Positions 47,085 through 56,016 of a stretch of DNA of 64,000 nucleotides are shown here, piece by piece. The position numbers were made by a program, and so were the translations under genes. The stretch's first letter is position 1, and every line of letters begins with the position of its first letter. Origin of the DNA: Salibacterium salarium (GTDB lineage Bacteria > Bacillota > Bacilli > Bacillales > Marinococcaceae); contig NZ_JAUSUM010000001.1 of NCBI RefSeq assembly GCF_030813635.1, positions 434,001 to 498,000 on the forward strand, read 5' to 3'. The notes beneath the pieces were generated by a model. The model saw only the letters and a list, made by a program, of their open reading frames with translations, ran no database searches and was not told where the DNA came from.

Positions 47085-48146
47085 CTACTCCTCTTCTTCT
47101 ACTCTAGGAATATCAAATTCCTCAGGAGATACTTCTGTTTCCCCTGTATCATGTAGCATCCAAGTTGAAGTAGATTGGTTTTGTTCGAGAAATTCAATTG
47201 CTTCTTCTCCGTGAATATTCATAGGTTCCACTCCAAGATTGTCGAGCGTTTCTTGAAACTCTTCATCCTCTTGTGCTGCTTCAAAAGAAGTTGTCAGTTT
47301 ATCCATAATTGGTTCAGGTGTATCTTTATGAGCAAAAACTCCTTGGAACGGTCCCCATGGTAAATACTTTTCAAATTCAGGATAAGGTTCTGTTATAGGT
47401 GGTGCTTCTGGGACAGCGTCTAATGATTCATCGTTAATGACAGCAAGCATTTTAAAGTCACCTGATTCTACATATTCTTGTGCTGCTGATACAGCAAGAA
47501 CAGTAGCATCAATTTCGCCTCCAAGCAATGCTGTCGCTAAAGGACCGTCTCCATTATAAGGAACTTGGTTGAATTCAGTGTCAAGCTCAGCCTGCAGCAT
47601 CGAACTTGCTACGTGAGGGAGACCGCCTTCACCGGATGTTCCCATTGTAAGCTCACCGGGATTTTCGCTTGAATAGTTAATTAAATCTTCTAAACTATCA
47701 TATTCAGAATCAGCACTCACAACGATTCCAGCGTAACTTTGCCCAATAATAGATACTGGTTTGAAATCGCTCAAGTAATCACGTTCTGATATCCCAAGTA
47801 CTTGATAAAGGTTAGGGTTTTCTGCTCCGAAAAGCAATGTATATCCGTCGGCAGGTTGATCATATACATATTGCGCACCTGTGGCGCCTGAAGCACCTTC
47901 GCGATTTTCCATAACGAGCGATCCGCCGAGTTCATCTTCTACTAATGGAGCGACGGTTCTCGAAATATTGTCTGTTGCTCCACCTTCGCCCCATTGTATA
48001 ACTCCATTGATATCTTGTTCAGGATAATTAGAGTAATCTTCTTCTCCTGACGTGTTATCTGATCCGGAGCTGTCTCCTCCTCCACAAGCTGTTAGTAATA
48101 GAGGGGTTAGTACACATAACGTGTACCCAAACTTTTTTAGTTTCAT
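47085..48146 (-). CDS. tctC: tripartite tricarboxylate transporter binding lipoprotein TctC
   Basis: A 353-aa extracellular binding protein (Bug family). The signal peptide ends in lipobox LTAC, and the mature chain starts with an acidic Ser/Gly linker. Family segments are VIQWGEGGATDNISR (ligand pocket), GASGATGAQYVYDQPADGY and LLGGEIDATVLAVSAA. AAAGGAGGAA precedes the start. It captures a carboxylate anion for TctAB. It is transcribed divergently from the IclR regulator. Confidence 0.93.
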   Translation of the reverse strand: MKLKKFGYTLCVLTPLLLTACGGGDSSGSDNTSGEEDYSNYPEQDINGVIQWGEGGATDNISRTVAPLVEDELGGSLVMENREGASGATGAQYVYDQPADGYTLLFGAENPNLYQVLGISERDYLSDFKPVSIIGQSYAGIVVSADSEYDSLEDLINYSSENPGELTMGTSGEGGLPHVASSMLQAELDTEFNQVPYNGDGPLATALLGGEIDATVLAVSAAQEYVESGDFKMLAVINDESLDAVPEAPPITEPYPEFEKYLPWGPFQGVFAHKDTPEPIMDKLTTSFEAAQEDEEFQETLDNLGVEPMNIHGEEAIEFLEQNQSTSTWMLHDTGETEVSPEEFDIPRVEEEE

Positions 48147-48275
48147 AAATATTCCTCCTTTATTTTAACTGAAAAAATAAAAATTTCATTAAAGATTGAA
48201 AAATTCAAGTATATAAGTGCTTTGTACGTTCCTCCTTTCCGTTTCTATTTTCCCTGAATGCTTAAAAGGTTTAAA

Positions 48276-48289
48276 TGAAATCGGTTACA
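48276..48289. promoter_or_regulatory. cre site upstream of tctC
   Basis: TGAAATCGGTTACA fits the CcpA consensus TGWNANCGNTNWCA at every defined position, 130 bases before tctC. Catabolite control of the transporter, and possibly the divergent operon, is likely. Confidence 0.7.
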
Positions 48290-48326
48290 ATAATTTGTAA
48301 TCTCTTTTCACTTAAAGTTTCATTCA

Positions 48327-48496
48327 GTGGAATTCAATATTGTTAAGTGGAACTTTATTTATAGAAATTCTATCAGACAGTTTTGTATCTGTCACCAAAA
48401 AATATAAAAAAATTTTAAATTCAAAAAAAACTTGAAAATAATATAAACGTTTATTAGAATAAAATAAAAGTTCCATTAAACGAAATCAAATTCCAC
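48327..48496. promoter_or_regulatory. pair of mirror-image 34-bp IclR-type operator boxes
   Basis: The 34 bases at 48327-48360 recur in reverse complement at 48463-48496 with 26 of 34 identical. Each contains two TGGAA half-sites exactly 20 bases apart (GTGGAATT and TGGAACTTT). TGGAA/TTCCA half-sites resemble the E. coli IclR operator (TGGAAAT-N-ATTTCCA). One box lies toward tctC, the other ends 29 bases before the iclR start. The rest of the 379-base divergent region is AT-rich with no open frame. Confidence 0.7.
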
Positions 48497-48525
48497 CAGA
48501 TAGAACATTCGAGAGGAGGGATAAT

Positions 48526-49299
48526 ATGGAAAATAATGAATCTCCTAAAGGAATAAGGACATTACAGCGAGCGATTGATATTCTGCATTGTTTCCAGGAA
48601 GAAGATAGAGAGCTGACATTGACGGAGATATCACAAAAAATTGAGTTAGCTAAATCGACAACAACAAGATTGTTATCAACGCTTGAATCCAATCATTTTG
48701 TGGAAAAAAATCCGATTACTTCAAAGTACAGGTTAGGAAGACAGCTTTACTTTATTGGGCATCTGGCGGGTCAGTCGATTGAACTTAGACCGGTAGCAGA
48801 GCCGACAATGAAACGTCTTCGTAATCAAACAAAGGAAACCGTTAACCTTTATGTTCTTGATGGAAACTATCGAGCCTGTGTTCAACAATATGAAAGTACA
48901 CAATCTGTTAAGCACATGGTTAGTATTGGGCAAAAGCTTCCTTTAACTGTAGGAGCCGGTGGTAAAATGCTGCTTGCCCATCAAGACAAGGACTTTATAG
49001 ACGAAGTTATAGCTGAACAACCAATATTTCACAGCAAAGTAGATCTGAAAAATGAACTAAACACTATTGTTGAAGAAAAATTTGCAGTGAGTGTAGATGA
49101 AAGAGAGATGGGTACGTCAGCAGCATCATCTCCTGTGTTTGATATAGATGGTAATATTACAGCTGCTTTGTCAGTATCTGGTCCATCAAGTAGATTCAAA
49201 CCAAAAGAACTTCCAGAACTTAAAACATCATTGACGGCAGCCGCTGTAGAAATTTCAAACAATCTAGGATATCCATATCATTTTAGTAAATCCGAATAA
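48526..49299 (+). CDS. IclR family transcriptional regulator
   Basis: A 257-aa regulator. The N-terminal winged helix (LTEISQKIELAKSTTTRLLS, residues 27-46) precedes an IclR effector domain with TVNLYVLDGNYRACVQQYES, KLPLTVGAGGKMLLAH and VSVDEREMGTSAASSPVFD. The start has GAGGAGGG upstream. It stands directly before the catabolic genes with 18 bases to the next start, so it probably heads that operon and also controls the divergent tctCBA. Its inducer is presumably the transported acid or an early product. Confidence 0.92.
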   Translation: MENNESPKGIRTLQRAIDILHCFQEEDRELTLTEISQKIELAKSTTTRLLSTLESNHFVEKNPITSKYRLGRQLYFIGHLAGQSIELRPVAEPTMKRLRNQTKETVNLYVLDGNYRACVQQYESTQSVKHMVSIGQKLPLTVGAGGKMLLAHQDKDFIDEVIAEQPIFHSKVDLKNELNTIVEEKFAVSVDEREMGTSAASSPVFDIDGNITAALSVSGPSSRFKPKELPELKTSLTAAAVEISNNLGYPYHFSKSE

Positions 49300-49317
49300 G
49301 AGTAAGGAGGTCAAAAT

Positions 49318-50166
49318 ATGTCGGGCAGAAGCGCACTCGAGTCATACAACCAAGGAGACGGCTGGTGGCAAACGGAAATCAGTCAAATCAAAAAGAACGA
49401 AGTAAATATACGCGGTTACAAAATGGAAGAGTTAATTGGAAATATTTCATACCCACAAATGCTGTATTTGCTCTTATGCGGAGACATTTTAGATGAAAAA
49501 AAGGCTGCATTATTTGAAAGCGTTTTAGTAGCAGGAGCGGATCATGGACCTCGAGCTCCTTCTATTGCAGCGGGACGGATGGCTGCGACATGTGGTATTT
49601 CCTTTAATTCTGCAGTTGCTACAGGGATCAACGTACTAGGAGATTCTCATGGGGGAGCAACAGAAAAAGGAATGGAGCTACTCTACAAAACATGGAAAGA
49701 AGCAGAACAGAATGATCAACGTATTCAAGACGTGGTAGGAGCACGGCTTGACAATATGCTTGCTAATAAGGAGAAACTACCCGGTGTTGGCCATCAGCTG
49801 CACGATGATGATCCACGCGTTCACAGGCTTTATAACTTAGCAGAACCGATGGTGGAGGAAGGTACGATATCTGGTGTTTACTTGCAGATTATGGAGGAAT
49901 ACCGAAGCCAATTGGCTGCAAAAAAGAATCGTATCATAACAATGAACATTGATGGTGTCGCAGCAGCCATTCAATGTGAAATAGGACTTCCTGCTGAAGC
50001 AGCTAAAGGAATATTCTCACTGTCACGCGGGATGGGAATTGCAGCCCATGCTTATGAAGAAATGAAAACAGGTGTCCTAGTGAAAGGTCCATGTCCTAAT
50101 GAAGAAGAGTTAGTGAAATATAACGGCCCACAAGCTCGAACTTTAACAGGAGGTGAATCACCATGA
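49318..50166 (+). CDS. citryl-CoA lyase / short citrate synthase-like protein
   Basis: A 282-aa member of the citrate synthase superfamily, shorter than true citrate synthase (about 370-430 aa). It keeps the active-site segments NVLGDSHGGATEKG (first catalytic His) and LPGVGHQLHDDDPR (second His), and ends after SRGMGIAAHAYEEM. The equivalent domain occurs in ATP-citrate lyase and citryl-CoA lyase, which cleave a 2-hydroxyacyl-CoA to acetyl-CoA and a 2-oxo acid. A good AAGGAGG precedes the start. Together with the CoA-transferase at 56017 it could activate and then split a citrate- or citramalate-like acid. The actual substrate is unknown. Confidence 0.82.
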   Translation: MSGRSALESYNQGDGWWQTEISQIKKNEVNIRGYKMEELIGNISYPQMLYLLLCGDILDEKKAALFESVLVAGADHGPRAPSIAAGRMAATCGISFNSAVATGINVLGDSHGGATEKGMELLYKTWKEAEQNDQRIQDVVGARLDNMLANKEKLPGVGHQLHDDDPRVHRLYNLAEPMVEEGTISGVYLQIMEEYRSQLAAKKNRIITMNIDGVAAAIQCEIGLPAEAAKGIFSLSRGMGIAAHAYEEMKTGVLVKGPCPNEEELVKYNGPQARTLTGGESP

Positions 50167-51602
50167 CTATGAAAACAGCAACATTACTTATTAATGGAGA
50201 ATGGGTGACCGAAAATCGTGAAAAAGCATCTGTGTTTAACCCATATAATGGGGAAGTTGTAGGAGAGCAAGTGATGGCAACTGAATCAGACACTGAACGT
50301 GCTCTAAAGGCAGCAGTCGAAGCAAAACAAGAAACGAAAAGTATTCCGGCACATACACGGGCTGACATTCTTCATAAAGCTGCTTTCTTGTTAAAAGAAC
50401 GAAAAGAAGAATTCGCGAACCTGTTATCCAGTGAACTAGGGAAAACTTTAAAGAATACAAGAGGCGAAGTGGAGCGTTCGTTAGAAACGTTGCAACTTTC
50501 AGCGGATGAAGCGAAGCGTTTAATGGGGGAAACCCTTCCAGGAGATGTGTCTTCACGAGGAGAAAAAGCACATGCATCGACATATAAAGTTCCGGTGGGT
50601 GTTGTTGCTGCCATTACTCCTTTCAATGCACCACTGAACTTGATGGTTCATAAAATCGGGCCGGCGTTTGCAGGAGGAAATGTCGTTATCTTAAAACCGG
50701 CTCCACAAACCCCGCTTATTGCACACGCATTTGTTGAACTATTGCTTGAAGCAGGATATCCTAAACATGCTCTTCAAGTCGTATACGGTGGTGTGGAAGT
50801 AGGGCAGAAAATCGTCGAAGATTCTCGTACAAATCTTATCTCCTTTACTGGAGGTATTAAAGGAGGCAGTGACATTTCCAAACGTGCCGGCATGAAAAAA
50901 GTGCTGCTCGAACTAGGCGGAAACGCTGGAACAATCGTTCACAAAGATGCTGATATCGAGCGAGCATCAACTCTTTGTGCCCAAACAGGTTTTAGCAATT
51001 CCGGTCAAAGTTGTATTTCGGTCCAAAGAATATATGTGCACGCGTCTGTTTTAGAAAGCTTCAAAGATAAAGTGAAAACAAAAGTGGAAGCATTAAAAAT
51101 TGGGGACCCAGTTGATCCAGATACAGATGTTGGTACACTCGTCGACGAAAATGCTGCAGCGAGAGTGAAATCTTGGATTGAAGAAGCTGTAGAAAAAGGT
51201 GCCGATATACTAACAGGTGGTGGTTTAAATAAGGCGTCGTTAGAACCAACTGTCCTATTTAATCCTCCTAAAGAAGCAAAAGTGGTATGTGAGGAAGTTT
51301 TTGGACCAGTCATAAGTATCATTCCTTATGAATATTTGGATGAAGCGTTGGCAGAAGTTAATGATTCTGATACGGGGCTTCAAGCCGGCATTTTTTCAAA
51401 CAACTTGTCAGTCATTCAAAAAGCGTCGCGCGTGTTGGATGTTGGCGGTGTTGTTGTAAATGGAACATCTAATTTCCGGTTGGATCATTGGCCTTATGGC
51501 GGTGTAAAAAATAGCGGTATCGGGAGAGAAGGGCCGCGGTATGCAGTCGAAGAAATGACGGAGATGAAAATGATAGTACATTTAGAAAGTGGAGAGGAGT
51601 AA
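50163..51602 (+). CDS. NAD(P)-dependent aldehyde dehydrogenase
   Basis: A 479-aa enzyme that oxidises an aldehyde to a carboxylic acid. The nucleophile Cys is in SNSGQSCISVQR and the general-base Glu in LLELGGNAG; the PF-N motif is ITPFNAPLN. The C-terminal HWPYGGVKNSGIGREGP is typical of the semialdehyde/lactaldehyde dehydrogenase groups. It overlaps the preceding gene by four bases (ATGA) and is part of the catabolic operon. The substrate would be an aldehyde or semialdehyde released by an upstream lyase or decarboxylase. Confidence 0.92.
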   Translation: MTMKTATLLINGEWVTENREKASVFNPYNGEVVGEQVMATESDTERALKAAVEAKQETKSIPAHTRADILHKAAFLLKERKEEFANLLSSELGKTLKNTRGEVERSLETLQLSADEAKRLMGETLPGDVSSRGEKAHASTYKVPVGVVAAITPFNAPLNLMVHKIGPAFAGGNVVILKPAPQTPLIAHAFVELLLEAGYPKHALQVVYGGVEVGQKIVEDSRTNLISFTGGIKGGSDISKRAGMKKVLLELGGNAGTIVHKDADIERASTLCAQTGFSNSGQSCISVQRIYVHASVLESFKDKVKTKVEALKIGDPVDPDTDVGTLVDENAAARVKSWIEEAVEKGADILTGGGLNKASLEPTVLFNPPKEAKVVCEEVFGPVISIIPYEYLDEALAEVNDSDTGLQAGIFSNNLSVIQKASRVLDVGGVVVNGTSNFRLDHWPYGGVKNSGIGREGPRYAVEEMTEMKMIVHLESGEE

Positions 51603-51606
51603 TAGT

Positions 51607-52377
51607 ATGAGTTCTAAAAGTGTGAAGGTTCGAAATGTAACTTTAGAAGGCGGAACACCATCCATATGTTCTCCATTAACCGGAAAAAATGAAGCGGAGC
51701 TGTTAGAAGAAGCGCAGGCCATTTTTGAGAAAAAGCCGGACGTCATAGAATGGCGCGTTGATTTTTTTGAAGCAATTGCAAACACAGATGCTGTTATAAA
51801 TGCCGCTGCTACGTTACGTAACAAACTTGGCGACATTCCTATTCTTTTCACGATTCGTTCAGAAAAAGAAGGTGGACAACGCATTGGTATGGATGAATCT
51901 GCAAAAGTGGAACTGATGACAAAGGTTTGTGAATCGGGACATATTGATCTTATCGATTATGAGACAGGAAATAATGAACAAGATATTAAGAAAATACAAA
52001 AAGCTGCCCAGCAGTATAATGTGAAACTTGTCCTATCTTTTCACCATTTCACCAAGACACCTTCTGAAGAGGAAATGATGAAGAAATTACAACAGGCAGC
52101 AGCGTATGAAGCAGATTTAGGGAAAATAGCGGTGATGCCGGAGACGATGTCTGATGTATTGGCTGTCCTTCAAGTGACCCAGACGGCCAGTGAAGAATTG
52201 GAAATACCAATTATTACAATGTCAATGGGAGCAGATGGAGGGCTGACGCGATTGATAGGCTGGAAATTCGGATCTGCCATGACTTTTGCAGTAGGAAGTA
52301 AAAGTTCTGCCCCGGGTCAAATTCCTATCGAAGTGGTACGTCAATTGGAGGGATATTTGGGATATGACAACAAATAA
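51607..52377 (+). CDS. aroD: type I 3-dehydroquinate dehydratase
   Basis: A 256-aa TIM-barrel enzyme that dehydrates 3-dehydroquinate to 3-dehydroshikimate by a Schiff base. Class I residues are present: Glu in VIEWRVD, the His of SFHHFTKTP, the Schiff-base Lys in LGKIAVMP and the Arg in GADGGLTRLIG. ATG 51607 is chosen over a GTG at 51589 because GGAGAGGAG is then well placed. It lies inside a catabolic operon, far from any other aromatic biosynthesis gene except the shikimate kinase at 58702. That suggests a role in hydroaromatic acid breakdown, or a dehydratase acting on a related compound. Confidence 0.9.
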   Translation: MSSKSVKVRNVTLEGGTPSICSPLTGKNEAELLEEAQAIFEKKPDVIEWRVDFFEAIANTDAVINAAATLRNKLGDIPILFTIRSEKEGGQRIGMDESAKVELMTKVCESGHIDLIDYETGNNEQDIKKIQKAAQQYNVKLVLSFHHFTKTPSEEEMMKKLQQAAAYEADLGKIAVMPETMSDVLAVLQVTQTASEELEIPIITMSMGADGGLTRLIGWKFGSAMTFAVGSKSSAPGQIPIEVVRQLEGYLGYDNK

Positions 52378-53368
52378 CCAGGCACTTGTTATAAAATCCC
52401 CCCAATCGTTTAATAAAGAGTCAGTCCCGATTCACCCGGAAGTAAAAGAGAATAATGCCAGAGTGAAAGTAGAATTCGGCGGTATTTGCGGCAGTGATTT
52501 AAGTGTCTATAAAGGCGTTATATCTCATGCTCGTTATCCTGTAGTAATGGGCCATGAACTTTATGGGGAGGTGGCAGAAGCAGATAAACATCACTTATTT
52601 ACAAAAGGGCAGAAAGTCGTCGTACAGCCAAACATTGCCTGCGGAGAATGCGATTTATGCCGGAAAGGAAAAAAGAATATATGCCGTCATAAAGTAAGTC
52701 TTGGTGTTACAGATAACGGAGGCTTTTCCAACTATGTCGATGTACCTGTCACTAACTTGTTGGTAGTACCGGATGACATGGATGGAAAACTAGCAGTTTT
52801 AGCAGAACCATTAGCTGTGGTTGTCCACGCTTTTCGGAAAATATCGATAGAAGAGGGAGAAAGCGTAGCCGTCATAGGGTGCGGTACAGAAGGCATGCTA
52901 TCCTCTATCCTTGCTAATCTGTTGGGTGGTGAAGTAAATGCGGTGGATATCAATCAAGAGAAATTGGATATGATGAAACGATTTCAAGATATCCACTCTG
53001 GTTCTCCTAGTATATTAGAAGAAGAGTATGATCACGTCATTGAAGCAGCGGGAACCCCGCCATCTGTGGAACAAGCTTTTGACATAGTGAAACCAGGAGG
53101 GAATGTCGTAATTATCGGTATAACGGACGGAGACGTTCACTTTCCTGCTAGAAAAATAGTCCGAAGTGACGCGACTGTATTTGGTTCTATTATTTATGAT
53201 TTTCCGAAAGATTTTCAAAGAGCGTTTGATTTTCTTAAAAACTATCCTGACATGTTCACTCCAATTATTTCAAAGATATATCCTTTTTCTGACTATGAAG
53301 CAGCATTCGAGACCGCTCTTTCTGGCAGGGTTGGAAAAGTATTACTAGATTTTAACGAGGAGGAATAG
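52364..53368 (+). CDS. zinc-dependent medium-chain alcohol dehydrogenase
   Basis: A 334-aa MDR enzyme of the threonine/sorbitol/galactitol-phosphate dehydrogenase kind. The catalytic zinc site is GGICGSD plus MGHELYGEV. The structural zinc cysteines are in CGECDLCRKGKKNICRHK. The cofactor loop is VAVIGCGTEG, a variant GxGxxG. It starts 14 bases inside the preceding aroD gene. It presumably oxidises a secondary alcohol group of the imported acid or an intermediate to a ketone. Confidence 0.92.
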   Translation: MTTNNQALVIKSPQSFNKESVPIHPEVKENNARVKVEFGGICGSDLSVYKGVISHARYPVVMGHELYGEVAEADKHHLFTKGQKVVVQPNIACGECDLCRKGKKNICRHKVSLGVTDNGGFSNYVDVPVTNLLVVPDDMDGKLAVLAEPLAVVVHAFRKISIEEGESVAVIGCGTEGMLSSILANLLGGEVNAVDINQEKLDMMKRFQDIHSGSPSILEEEYDHVIEAAGTPPSVEQAFDIVKPGGNVVIIGITDGDVHFPARKIVRSDATVFGSIIYDFPKDFQRAFDFLKNYPDMFTPIISKIYPFSDYEAAFETALSGRVGKVLLDFNEEE

Positions 53369-53370
53369 AC

Positions 53371-55134
53371 ATGACAAAAAATTATGTTTCCGAACAGCTA
53401 GTAGATTATTTGGAACACAATAATGTCGAGCATATTTTTGGTCTTTGCGGGCACACGAATATTGCTGTACTGGCGGCACTTGAAAATAGTTCGGTGGATT
53501 TTATCGACGTACGACATGAGCAAATTGCGGCTCATGCGGCAGATGGATATGCTCGTGCCAAAAAAGAAACATCGGTTGTATTATCGCATCTTGGACCTGG
53601 TCTAACTAATGCAGCAACAGGTGTCGCTAATGCGGCACTTGATTCGATCCCTATGGTCGTTATCGCAGGAGACGTTCCATCCCATTATTATGGGAAGCAT
53701 CCCCATCAAGAAGTAAATCTGCATGCCGATGCTTCTCAATATGAAATCTATCGACCGTTTGTGAAAAGAGCCTGGAGAGTTGATCGACCAGATTTGTTTC
53801 CAGAAATTATTGATAAAGCCTTTTCTCTCGCACAAAGCGGTCGTCCTGGCCCCGTTCTCGTATCGGTTCCGATGGATATTTTTTCAGCCGAAATGGATAC
53901 CGAGTTATTTGAGCGGGTGAAGCAGAACAATAAAGATTTGACGAAGCCGTCTGTAAGTGATTCGAAGGCACGCGAAGTTGTTGAAAGACTGCTAGAGGCA
54001 AGTGACCCGGTTTTATACGTCGGTGGCGGTATCATGTTAGCCGATGCTGCAGATGAATTACGCGAACTGGTCGACCATCTCGGGATTCCGGTAGCTTATT
54101 CGTTAATGGGCAAAGGAGCTGTGTCAGATGACCATCCATTGACGCTTGGTATGACAGGATTCTGGGGAACGAAGTTTATAAATGACACTTGCCGGGATGC
54201 AGATTTGATTTTGGCCTTAGGTACTCGTTTTTCGGAAGCGGATTCAAGCTCGTGGTATCCAGAATATACGTTTGATATTCCGAAAACGAAGTTAATTCAT
54301 ATTGATATTGATTCCAAAGAACTTGGTAGAAATTATCCGGTAGATTTGGGGATTGTTGCAGATATCAAAGAGGCATTAATCGAACTAAACCGGGTTGCAA
54401 AGGAAATCGTTCCAGAAGGGCGTAAAAATAATAAAGCGGAAGAAGCAATCGCTGCGTACCGTGAAGAATTTTTCGGAAGAGTAAAAGAACATCAAAAAAG
54501 CGATGCATTCCCGCTACGTCCGGAACGAATCTTGGGTGATGTCCGAGCTGCTTTACCAAAAGATGCTTATATTACGACAGATGTGGGCTGGAATAAAAAC
54601 GGAGTCGGACAGCAATTCCCGGCGTATAAAGCTGGAACCATCTTAACCCCGGGAGGTTACGCTACGATGGGATTTGGTTCATCTGCGGCACTTGGCGCCA
54701 AATTAGCCGATCCGGACAAGGTTGTTGTGTCGATGATTGGTGACGGTGGTTTCGGTCAGAATCCGTCGGTTATGGCAACAGCAGTATCAGAAAACATTCC
54801 AGTCATTTGGATCGTGATGAACAATAGTTCTTATGGAACGATTGCAGGTCTGGAAAAAAGTCATTTTGATACGACATACGGGACGGTTTTTCAAAGAGAT
54901 GGAGAATCTTATTCCCCTGACTTTGCGTTAATTGCAAAAGGCTATGGGGTAGACAGTGTGAAAATTGAAAAAGCAGCGGACTTCAAACCGGCCTTAGAAA
55001 GAGCCATTCAAAGCAATAAACCGTTTTTATTAGACGTCAGTATGTTAAATGAACCTGTGCCAACAGACGGACATTGGAACATTATGGACATTTATTCACC
55101 GGGTAAAGATATAACCCATTCTTCTGTTAAATAA
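53371..55134 (+). CDS. thiamine-pyrophosphate-dependent enzyme (acetolactate synthase-like)
   Basis: A 587-aa TPP enzyme with the usual three domains. The activating Glu is in VRHEQIAAHAADGYA. The TPP/Mg motif runs from IGDGGFGQNP to WIVMNNSSYGT. Relatives include acetolactate synthase, glyoxylate carboligase, sulfoacetaldehyde acetyltransferase and the cyclohexanedione hydrolases (IolD). The exact reaction cannot be read from the sequence. In this operon a carbon-carbon cleavage or 2-oxoacid decarboxylation giving the substrate of the adjacent aldehyde dehydrogenase is plausible. AGGAGG precedes the start, two bases after the alcohol dehydrogenase stop. Confidence 0.9.
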   Translation: MTKNYVSEQLVDYLEHNNVEHIFGLCGHTNIAVLAALENSSVDFIDVRHEQIAAHAADGYARAKKETSVVLSHLGPGLTNAATGVANAALDSIPMVVIAGDVPSHYYGKHPHQEVNLHADASQYEIYRPFVKRAWRVDRPDLFPEIIDKAFSLAQSGRPGPVLVSVPMDIFSAEMDTELFERVKQNNKDLTKPSVSDSKAREVVERLLEASDPVLYVGGGIMLADAADELRELVDHLGIPVAYSLMGKGAVSDDHPLTLGMTGFWGTKFINDTCRDADLILALGTRFSEADSSSWYPEYTFDIPKTKLIHIDIDSKELGRNYPVDLGIVADIKEALIELNRVAKEIVPEGRKNNKAEEAIAAYREEFFGRVKEHQKSDAFPLRPERILGDVRAALPKDAYITTDVGWNKNGVGQQFPAYKAGTILTPGGYATMGFGSSAALGAKLADPDKVVVSMIGDGGFGQNPSVMATAVSENIPVIWIVMNNSSYGTIAGLEKSHFDTTYGTVFQRDGESYSPDFALIAKGYGVDSVKIEKAADFKPALERAIQSNKPFLLDVSMLNEPVPTDGHWNIMDIYSPGKDITHSSVK

Positions 55135-55173
55135 AGGGTAATAATAATGCAGAGAAGGAGGAGATTTATAACA

Positions 55174-55992
55174 ATGAAACATCAATTTTCGCTTGCGCAT
55201 TTAACAGTCATTGACTCACCACCTCCTGAAATGACTTATATTGCTGCTCGAGCAGGTTATGATTTTGTCAGTTTTCGACCCATTTATATGGGGCTTCCTG
55301 GAGAATCAAACTATGATCTTGCACGGAATAAAAGGATGTTTCGAGATACAAAGATGGCGATGAAGAATACCGGAATGAAGCTCCTTGACATCGAATTGGC
55401 GAAAATTTATGACGGTGTTGATCCTAAAAATTATGAACCAGCCTTTGAAGTAGCAGCGGAACTCGGTGGAAATCACGTACTAAGTAGTATTTGGACGGAT
55501 GATCGTAATTACGGAATCGAACGTTTTTCTGAAATTTGCGAATTGGCTAAACCTTATGGATTAACAGTCGATTTAGAATTTGTTCCGATTGCGAGTGTGG
55601 TAGATCTTACAGGAGCAATGGAAGTTCTGCGTACAGCAAAACAGGAAAACTCAGGTTTAATGATTGATGTGCATCATTTTCACCGTGCAGGGCACAAGCC
55701 GGATGATTTAATGGATGTCCCTCGAGAATGGTTCAACTATCTTCATCTTTGTGACGCTCCGGTTGACATTCCATCATCGACAGAAGAGATGACGCGAATT
55801 CTACGAGAGGAACGATCGTATGTTGGAGAAGGCGGTATAGATGTAGCGAGTATCGTAGAACGATTGCCTGACATTCCATATTCGATTGAACTGCCAAACG
55901 TTAAAAAAGCTCAAGATTTAGGGTATGAAGAGCTAGCGCGTCGTTGCTTACAGACAGCTAAAGATTATTTGAATAGGCAAGTAAAGACGTAA
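55174..55992 (+). CDS. sugar phosphate isomerase/epimerase-like TIM-barrel protein
   Basis: A 272-aa TIM barrel of the xylose isomerase-like group, which includes IolE (inosose dehydratase), hydroxypyruvate isomerase and 3-dehydroshikimate dehydratases. Metal-site residues are visible in VDLEFVPIA (Glu), LMIDVHHFHRAG (Asp, His), YLHLCDAP (His/Asp) and YSIELPNV (Glu). ATG 55174 is preferred on homology-like start MKHQFSLAHLTVID, with AAGGAGGAG upstream; an earlier ATG at 55147 is possible. In this context it is the best candidate for a second dehydration or isomerisation step. Confidence 0.85.
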   Translation: MKHQFSLAHLTVIDSPPPEMTYIAARAGYDFVSFRPIYMGLPGESNYDLARNKRMFRDTKMAMKNTGMKLLDIELAKIYDGVDPKNYEPAFEVAAELGGNHVLSSIWTDDRNYGIERFSEICELAKPYGLTVDLEFVPIASVVDLTGAMEVLRTAKQENSGLMIDVHHFHRAGHKPDDLMDVPREWFNYLHLCDAPVDIPSSTEEMTRILREERSYVGEGGIDVASIVERLPDIPYSIELPNVKKAQDLGYEELARRCLQTAKDYLNRQVKT

Positions 55993-56016
55993 AAGTATTA
56001 ACTGGAGGTGAGATTG

